This document shows positions 7,693 to 13,562 of a stretch of 13,562 nt of DNA, piece after piece. How positions within the stretch are numbered: position 1 is the stretch's first letter; each line of letters starts with the position of its first letter. A program made the position numbers and the translations under genes. The notes below the pieces were generated by a model. It saw only the letters and a list, made by a program, of their open reading frames with translations. It made no database searches and was not told the DNA's origin. Source of the DNA: Desulfobulbaceae bacterium (GTDB lineage: Bacteria; Desulfobacterota; Desulfobulbia; Desulfobulbales; Desulfobulbaceae); NCBI GenBank assembly GCA_030633145.1, contig DAOVTM010000055.1:1-13562 (forward strand). The letters run 5' to 3'.

Positions 7693-10600
7693 CTATTTTA
7701 CCTTTTTAAAAATGTCAGTTCGCTTGCTGGTTATTTCGGCAAGATTATCCTGATAATAATAAACAAACACCTGATCGCCATGATTTAAAATAGCCTTGCG
7801 CTGTTTTTTGTCCTTTTCTATGACCTCCGGCTTGTCATGGGGAGTGCCGTCGCAGAAAACCCAAACATCCGGCGCATAGAAAAAATCCGGCTGGCAGTAG
7901 ATGCCATCAACCTGTTTCTGGGCGGCATCGGGCAATTTCAGGCCGTTGTCGTGGAGAAAGGTAAGAAACTTCAGTTCTGTTGAGGAGGTTGGGTCTATCT
8001 GTTTCAAAAGTGACTGATATTGGGACTCATAATCCTGATATGCCACATTGGTTATGACTTCCAGGTTACAGATTGCCAGCTTTTCAAGGGCATCCTGAAT
8101 AAGATGGCGGTTAATTATATCATGATACCGCTGATTATAATAGCTGAGCAGATCGTCGTAAGAGGCATCCTCTGTGTATTCAGGATCATCATAGCGGCAA
8201 ATGGAGATTGCCTCCTTTATTACCTCTGTAAAGGTATCCTTATCTTCGATAAACTGGGAGAGAACACCGAGGCTTCCTTCTGCGGCCTCATAAAGAAAAA
8301 TATTTGGTTCTTCTTCGTCTCCCATAAGCTCAACTCCAATTTCTCTGGATTCGATCTGGAAGATATTTTCAATGGCTCTTTTTAAGGCGTACTGGAGCGT
8401 AACAACCCCATCATGGTCAAGGGCAAGGGATTTGATTGGTTCGATATACAGGGCATCAGCCGTGTCATAGGTAAACAGTTGTACTCTTCTGGTTTCCTCT
8501 GCATCTGCTGGCGGGGTTTCTTTTGGCTCATTTTTCCACCAGCCTGATTTCAAACCCATGAGAAAACCGGTGGCCTCTGTTGCGCGCCATTTTTTATTGA
8601 TCTGGACAAGACGTGCTGTTGGTAAAAAACGAATATTTAAAAAATCCTCCTCCTCATTTTTTACAATAGCCTTTTGGATGGCATCGGCTCCACCGGAAGG
8701 CATAGAGAAATAGGTCTTTATTTCAAACCCTTTTGACAGCCGTTCCTCTTCCTCACAGGAGATGCGCTCCATCTCTCTGGTTTTGGTCTCTGCCATTTCC
8801 ATGAGATCAAGGAAAATTTCAGTGGAGCCTGCCCCTGACAATGGAGTGTTGGAAAAAGGACAGACACTGGCATTGTACTCATCATCCATCATAATATAGC
8901 CGCAATTCGTGCTGATCTTGGCTTTTTTCAGTTTTAAATCAGCTTCCGGGGCAAGAATCTGGATGATCTGAAATTTGGAGCCGTTATGATAAATAACATT
9001 TTTCGGGCCGAATTCCCTGAGCGCAATTAAACGAGGTCTGGAAACATATTCACCGGCATTACCAAAGGGGATAAAGCAGCGTATGGGCAGTCTGGTAAAA
9101 TTATAACCAGGCAAAAAACCTTCTGAGGCAAGATAGCGGTAAGGGTAAAATTCTGAGAGACTGCCCCGGGTAATATCATTTTTTAAGAGGTCTCGTTGAC
9201 GAAGTGCCTGGGCGACATTTCGTTTGGCATCTTTCACTTCATCTGAATGACCTTTATAAATGCCGCTTTCCAGTATTCGGTTTGCATCTGATATCTGTCT
9301 CTGCATGGCAAGATACAGGCGGCGCCACCGTTCCAACGCATTATTCAATGAACCAGCGATTGAACCAATAATTTGATCAATTTGTTCAGGATGTATTGGA
9401 ATTGCCGTTGAGGTGTTGGTTAAATCTTTAATTGCCCGGTTAAAGACGTATTTTATCTCATGTTTTGCAGCATCATTAAGATTTAATTTTTCTTTAATCT
9501 CTTCTTTGAGAGGCAGGGTTGGATCATCCTGGTTAACCAGATCCATCAGGCTTTGATTCAGCTCCGTAAGTTTGATATGGGATAGACAAACAGCATTCAG
9601 GTGTGACGTGAGTAGTTCTGCATTGTACAGGTCTATACGAGGCGGGGTCACAACACCGGCTACCATTTCAGCAGCATGTTTAAAATAATGCCGATCATGG
9701 GGAGAAAATGCCGAACAGTTGGTAAACACCAGGGCGGCTTGACCGCTTCGCCCTGCCCGGCCACCACGTTGTGCGTAATTAGCAGCATTAGGAGGGACAT
9801 TTCTCATGTGAACAACATTGAGGTTGGCAATGTCAATTCCGAGTTCCATGGTTGGTGAACAAAAAAGGGCACTGTATTCACCGGATCGAAAACTTGTTTC
9901 CCTATCAATTCGGTCATCATTACTGAGTTGACCTGTGTGTTCCCTGCCGATAAGTTTTTTACGATTGGCAAAATCGGCGCGATACATCTCTTGATAAAAA
10001 CGGTTTGGCCGCTGGATTATCTCTTTATACGAACGAATAGTGACTTTGTCCGGGGTAAGATGTTCACCATCACCACGCTTCCAAATTATTGCATCAATAC
10101 GCAGTTGATAGAGAGTGGTATCTTCATTCATTTTGTTCTTGGCAATACTTGGCTGTAACCATCCTGCGTTGGCCAGTACATTAAAGAACAGGACAATGAA
10201 CTCTTGATAATCCTCCTTTTTTTTGCATAAAATCCCCATTTTTCCGGCTTCTGTTTTGAGATATTTTCCCAAGCCGCTGTTCGGGCCGCCACTCTTATAA
10301 TATGCAGAGGATTTTGATCGTCTGTTGAGCGGTTCATAACCAATTTTATAGGGGGTGTTTATCTCTTCGTTATCTTCAAATGTCCACGGTTCCTTGAGCT
10401 TTTCACGAATTTTTTTACGTTTTTCATCAATAGCATTTTGACTCAGGTATTCATTGCTGTGGATGGCATAGAGTTTTCTGAAATACTCAAGGGTCTGATA
10501 GACAATCTCTGTTCTTTCAGTACCTGAGAGTTCGCCAATAAAGGGTACAGCCTGCCAGGCAGCGGCTGCCTCGCAATTTTCTTTTAAATCTTTATAGTCA

Positions 10601-12789
10601 ATCTCAAGCAAGGCGCATTGCTCCAGGTTGGGCAGCACAACACGCCAACCTCGCCTGAGATCATAAATTGCCCTGTACATGAGATAGTCTTTTAAGGTCG
10701 CTTCAATTTTCTTCAAAACACTGGGAAAAGAACTATCCGTTTGGACAGCATAGTCGGACAGGGAAAGATTTAAGGCATCAAAAATAGCCTGATCGAGTCT
10801 GGAAAAATCAAGCGACCCATGTTTTTCCAGGGCATAGTAGATGGCAGACCTGAGATGAACTACCCGAAGAGTATCATTGAAATGCCCTGACTGGAGAGCG
10901 GCATCCTGCCGATTATCTGTGAAACTAAGCAATTTTTGATCTTGCCAGGGAATACCGGCATCGGCAAGTCGGGTTAAAATGGAATGACTTATAACCGTGG
11001 TTGACGTGCTTCTGGCTTCACTGCCAAGGCGGGTAAGTTTTGTTCTTTCACTGGTCTGTGAGTGATACTGTGCGCCACTGGTTGGGTCAAACAGGAGTTT
11101 TTCAGCCATAAACCAACCGCTGTGATTGTATATTGGCTCAAACGAATAGTTGCCCTGAATATCAAAATAAATCCTGACAGGAAAACGATCCCTATATTTT
11201 TTGATCGGCCTGCATTCTCCTGTTTTTTTTCGTTGCAGCCATGCTTCCGGGAGTTGTTCCAGATCTGTTTCCGGGTTCCAAACATTATCACCTGGAATAA
11301 TATATCCTGTACGTTCATCAGAGTCTGCGTCAAAGCTGTCTGAGAATTCACGGGGTCTCAGGGTAAGTTTATTCTGATCAAGAGAAACGCAGAGGAATTC
11401 ATGGCCGGATAAACGACTGAATACCAGAGGGTAGAGAATGATTTTTTCGTCGCCGCTTCCTAAATGATGAGTAGGGTCAAGGGTGATAATCCGATTGGCA
11501 TTGGTATGTAAGGATACATACACGCTCCCTGTCTGGGAGATGAACTGATGAATTTTATACGGCAGATATGAGCGTCTTATGCCTGCTTCATCAAGGCCAA
11601 CATTGACATTGGCCAGCCATTTCAGAAAAAGTTTTAGTTGTTGCTCGCAAAGGTTGCTGTCAAGGCCAGAATCTTTTACCAATAAATCGACAATCTCGCT
11701 GAAACGCATGGGTTTACGTCGAAGCAAGACAGAGTCTGTTTTCTCCAAGGCTATTTTCTGCTCAAGCCAGACACTTAGTGGATGTTTTTTTAACTCTTCT
11801 TCAACTGCGTCAGGTTCAATGTCAGCTTGGAGTCTTTTTTGTAATTCTTGCTGCGATGGTTTCCCCGTAGTTGCACTAAAACAAGGGGTAAGATATTCAT
11901 TGATGATCTGTGAGGATTCAAAGGGTGAACCAAAGAAGGTGGTCGCAATGGAAGCAACCTGTTCTTTTTGTTCCTGAACAGTGCCACCGGAAACCATAGT
12001 AGCGGAAGTGCCGATGCAGGTCACTTCATTGGCTGCTTTTGCCTTTATGCGGCGAATGAGCATTGCCACGTCTGCACCCTGCCGACCACGGTAGGTATGC
12101 AGTTCATCAAAGACCAGGTAGTGCAGGTTCTCGTAAATCGAAGAGACAATGGGATGTTCTTTTGACCTGGTTAGAATCAATTCAAGCATCATGTAGTTGG
12201 TTAAAACGATATCCGGCGGTGTCTCTCTGATACGTTTTCTCTCTTTTTCCCCTTCCTGACCCGTGTATTGACCAAAATCTATTGGAAAATTCTTTCCTGT
12301 TTTTTCCTGATATTTTGCCTTGTACTTTTCAATTTCCTCTGTCTGGGAATTGATTAGAGCGTTCATGGGGTACACGATAACGGCTTTTATCCCTTTACCG
12401 GTTCCATGATTGAGCAGGTGGTTGAAGATGGTACCCAGAAAAGTTAATGATTTTCCCGAACCGGTTCCTGATGTGACGACAAAATCTTTATCCTGACTGC
12501 CGAGTCGAATAGCTTCAACCTGATGTCTGAAGAGAGAAAACCCTGAGAAAATATCTTGAATGGCAGGATGAAGAATACCTTCTGAGCAAAGATCCTGAAC
12601 AGAATCACCCGATTCAAAAGCAGGATTAAACTGAAGCAGAGGTTCAGGCCAAAATTTTCCTCCTGACATCTCGTCTTCAACTTTCCCTCGAATTGCCTCG
12701 TCTTTGATATTAACAAAACTATCAACAAAAAGACAATAGTCGGCCATTATTTGATTGTGCAGGTGAAACGCATCAAGTGATTTAGCCAT
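7693..12789 (-). CDS. DEAD/DEAH helicase with DUF1998-like region and C-terminal Vsr/DUF559-like nuclease
   Basis: This 1698-residue protein is a predicted DNA helicase-nuclease of the defence system. RecA domain 1 has Walker A GTGSGKS (108-114), DELH (228-231) and TSATM (261-265). RecA domain 2 begins near FTDNRQDAALQ (623-633), is interrupted by a large insertion, and resumes with SPTMELGIDI (978-987) and motif VI QRGGRAGRSGQ (1007-1017). A DUF1998/MZB-like region follows (about 1200-1575), containing LYEAAEGSLGVL and LLSYYNQRYHDIINR, as in YprA/MrfA, DrmB and DruE relatives, but its zinc cysteines are largely replaced. Residues about 1600-1682 resemble the Vsr/DUF559 endonuclease fold, with PDFFY (Asp1635), VFCDG (Asp1647) and PHD (His1651). 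Size and content suggest fused DrmA, DrmB and a nuclease. ATG 12789 is 8 bases past the cobM stop; its best Shine-Dalgarno lies inside cobM with a long 13-base spacer. DruE of Druantia is an alternative relative. Confidence 0.88.
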   Translation of the reverse strand: MAKSLDAFHLHNQIMADYCLFVDSFVNIKDEAIRGKVEDEMSGGKFWPEPLLQFNPAFESGDSVQDLCSEGILHPAIQDIFSGFSLFRHQVEAIRLGSQDKDFVVTSGTGSGKSLTFLGTIFNHLLNHGTGKGIKAVIVYPMNALINSQTEEIEKYKAKYQEKTGKNFPIDFGQYTGQEGEKERKRIRETPPDIVLTNYMMLELILTRSKEHPIVSSIYENLHYLVFDELHTYRGRQGADVAMLIRRIKAKAANEVTCIGTSATMVSGGTVQEQKEQVASIATTFFGSPFESSQIINEYLTPCFSATTGKPSQQELQKRLQADIEPDAVEEELKKHPLSVWLEQKIALEKTDSVLLRRKPMRFSEIVDLLVKDSGLDSNLCEQQLKLFLKWLANVNVGLDEAGIRRSYLPYKIHQFISQTGSVYVSLHTNANRIITLDPTHHLGSGDEKIILYPLVFSRLSGHEFLCVSLDQNKLTLRPREFSDSFDADSDERTGYIIPGDNVWNPETDLEQLPEAWLQRKKTGECRPIKKYRDRFPVRIYFDIQGNYSFEPIYNHSGWFMAEKLLFDPTSGAQYHSQTSERTKLTRLGSEARSTSTTVISHSILTRLADAGIPWQDQKLLSFTDNRQDAALQSGHFNDTLRVVHLRSAIYYALEKHGSLDFSRLDQAIFDALNLSLSDYAVQTDSSFPSVLKKIEATLKDYLMYRAIYDLRRGWRVVLPNLEQCALLEIDYKDLKENCEAAAAWQAVPFIGELSGTERTEIVYQTLEYFRKLYAIHSNEYLSQNAIDEKRKKIREKLKEPWTFEDNEEINTPYKIGYEPLNRRSKSSAYYKSGGPNSGLGKYLKTEAGKMGILCKKKEDYQEFIVLFFNVLANAGWLQPSIAKNKMNEDTTLYQLRIDAIIWKRGDGEHLTPDKVTIRSYKEIIQRPNRFYQEMYRADFANRKKLIGREHTGQLSNDDRIDRETSFRSGEYSALFCSPTMELGIDIANLNVVHMRNVPPNAANYAQRGGRAGRSGQAALVFTNCSAFSPHDRHYFKHAAEMVAGVVTPPRIDLYNAELLTSHLNAVCLSHIKLTELNQSLMDLVNQDDPTLPLKEEIKEKLNLNDAAKHEIKYVFNRAIKDLTNTSTAIPIHPEQIDQIIGSIAGSLNNALERWRRLYLAMQRQISDANRILESGIYKGHSDEVKDAKRNVAQALRQRDLLKNDITRGSLSEFYPYRYLASEGFLPGYNFTRLPIRCFIPFGNAGEYVSRPRLIALREFGPKNVIYHNGSKFQIIQILAPEADLKLKKAKISTNCGYIMMDDEYNASVCPFSNTPLSGAGSTEIFLDLMEMAETKTREMERISCEEEERLSKGFEIKTYFSMPSGGADAIQKAIVKNEEEDFLNIRFLPTARLVQINKKWRATEATGFLMGLKSGWWKNEPKETPPADAEETRRVQLFTYDTADALYIEPIKSLALDHDGVVTLQYALKRAIENIFQIESREIGVELMGDEEEPNIFLYEAAEGSLGVLSQFIEDKDTFTEVIKEAISICRYDDPEYTEDASYDDLLSYYNQRYHDIINRHLIQDALEKLAICNLEVITNVAYQDYESQYQSLLKQIDPTSSTELKFLTFLHDNGLKLPDAAQKQVDGIYCQPDFFYAPDVWVFCDGTPHDKPEVIEKDKKQRKAILNHGDQVFVYYYQDNLAEITSKRTDIFKKVK

Positions 12790-12797
12790 AAAATAAT

Positions 12798-13553
12798 TTA
12801 AACCTTCCTGTACTCATGACTAAACCCGGCATCATACAGCTTTGAAGCAGCAGTTGCATCATCTGCCAGGGCGCGGCCCACCAGGATCATGGCGGTTTTG
12901 CGGATTGCGGATTTTTTTATTTTTTCAGCTATATCCTCAAGAGTTCCCCGGACAATTAACTGATCCGGCCAGGAGGCCTTTTCCACCACCGCAACCGGAG
13001 TATCAGCAGGATACCCCCCCTGGATCAGCTCATCACTCACCTTGTCCATCATGGAGACGGAAAGAAAAATACACATCGATGCCTGAATACGGGCAAGGTT
13101 GCGTAACGATTCTGCTTCCGGAACCGGGGTTCTCCCTGCCTGGCGAGTGAAGATCACGGTCTGGGTGACCTCGGGTACGGTCAGTTCAACCTTGAGTGCG
13201 GCGGCAGAGGCCAGAGCCGAACTTACTCCCGGCACTACCTCATAGGCAATATCTTCCCGGTCAAGCCGCTGCATTTGCTCCCGGATGGCCCCGTAAATGG
13301 CCGGATCACCAGTATGGAGGCGCACTATTTTTCGACCTGCCCGGGATGCGGTGACCATGATCTCCATGATTTCAACCAGATTCAGGGAGGCGGAATCATG
13401 GATCTCCGCCCTGACCCCATCCAGCAGGGCAGGGTTGACCAAGCTGCCCGCATAGACAATGACATCGGCCTCGTCCAGGAGACGACGACCCTTGAGGGTG
13501 ATCAGTTCCGGGTCACCTGGACCCGCACCAAGAAAGATAATAGGTGTCGTCAT
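12798..13553 (-). CDS. cobM: Precorrin-4 / cobalt-precorrin-4 C11-methyltransferase
   Basis: This 251-residue SAM-dependent methyltransferase adds a methyl group at C11 of the corrin macrocycle in cytosolic vitamin B12 synthesis. It is called CobM in the aerobic pathway and CbiF in the anaerobic one, and sequence alone does not separate them. Family hallmarks are GAGPGDPELITLKG (9-22), RLHTGDPAIYGA (78-89), VVPGVSS (106-112), TRQAGRTPVPE (136-146), and the closing MILVGR and SKLYDAGFSHEYRK segments. Length is normal and the gene is complete. ATG 13553 fits the conserved N terminus; only 9 bases lie upstream in the window, so its ribosome site and any cob-operon partners cannot be seen. It is more GC-rich than the defence genes that follow 8 bases later with no terminator, so it is probably a resident core gene behind which the island landed. 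Confidence 0.95.
   Translation of the reverse strand: MTTPIIFLGAGPGDPELITLKGRRLLDEADVIVYAGSLVNPALLDGVRAEIHDSASLNLVEIMEIMVTASRAGRKIVRLHTGDPAIYGAIREQMQRLDREDIAYEVVPGVSSALASAAALKVELTVPEVTQTVIFTRQAGRTPVPEAESLRNLARIQASMCIFLSVSMMDKVSDELIQGGYPADTPVAVVEKASWPDQLIVRGTLEDIAEKIKKSAIRKTAMILVGRALADDATAASKLYDAGFSHEYRKV
12803..12809 (-). promoter_or_regulatory. Probable Shine-Dalgarno of the large helicase, inside the cobM 3' end
   Basis: AGGAAGG on the minus strand lies in the last codons of cobM, 13 bases before the helicase ATG at 12789. The match is strong but the spacing is long. No better site exists in the 8-base gap, so translation of the helicase probably depends on or is coupled to cobM translation. 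Confidence 0.45.
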
Positions 13554-13562
13554 GGTCAGCCC

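Noticed and set aside
7693..12789. Calling the large helicase DruE of a Druantia system
   Set aside because: The DUF1998-type architecture is similar, but no DruA-D, DruM/F/G or DruH partner is present, whereas a DrmD-like SNF2 helicase is adjacent. It is kept only as an alternative relationship.

Overview
The window looks like a chromosomal anti-phage defence locus of an anaerobic or facultative Gram-negative bacterium, inserted directly behind a cobalamin-biosynthesis gene. A CobM/CbiF-type methyltransferase and moderate GC would fit a sulfate-reducing Desulfobacterota-like host, but nothing here fixes the taxonomy. Apart from a short toxin-antitoxin pair, all genes read on the minus strand, so the transcription order runs from high to low coordinates.

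Layout in transcription order. (1) 12798-13553 is cobM/cbiF, a complete corrin-ring C11 methyltransferase, more GC-rich than what follows. (2) Only 8 bases later comes a 1698-residue protein (7693-12789) with a split DEAD/DEAH helicase, a DUF1998-type region and a Vsr/DUF559-like nuclease at the C terminus. (3) Two bases further is a 947-residue SNF2-family helicase of the DrmD type (4847-7690). (4) A small ribbon-helix-helix antitoxin and VapC/PIN toxin operon (4218-4840) lies on the opposite strand, tail-to-tail with drmD and head-to-head with the next gene. (5) A 1255-residue adenine-specific DNA methyltransferase (287-4054) has an AT-rich target-recognition segment. (6) Coupled to its stop codon is a small gene (16-277) that is broken by a +1 frameshift or needs one to be read whole.

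Methyltransferase, SNF2 helicase and DEAD/DUF1998 helicase are the ingredients of class 1 DISARM (DrmMI, DrmD, DrmA, DrmB). Here the DrmA-like and DrmB-like functions appear to be one polypeptide, and the separate phospholipase-D-fold DrmC is absent from the window. The nuclease-like domain on the large helicase may fill that role. The likely logic is that the methyltransferase marks host DNA while the two motor proteins detect, translocate on and cut unmarked DNA. The methyltransferase and the SNF2 helicase each carry a Q-(L/I)-x-L-F peptide that matches the beta sliding-clamp-binding consensus, which suggests recruitment to replicating DNA.

No gene-free stretch exceeds 300 bases. The longest is the 163-base divergent region at 4055-4217, which holds a perfect 10-bp inverted repeat and a candidate promoter. 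No tRNA, rRNA, CRISPR array, insertion sequence or attachment site was recognised.
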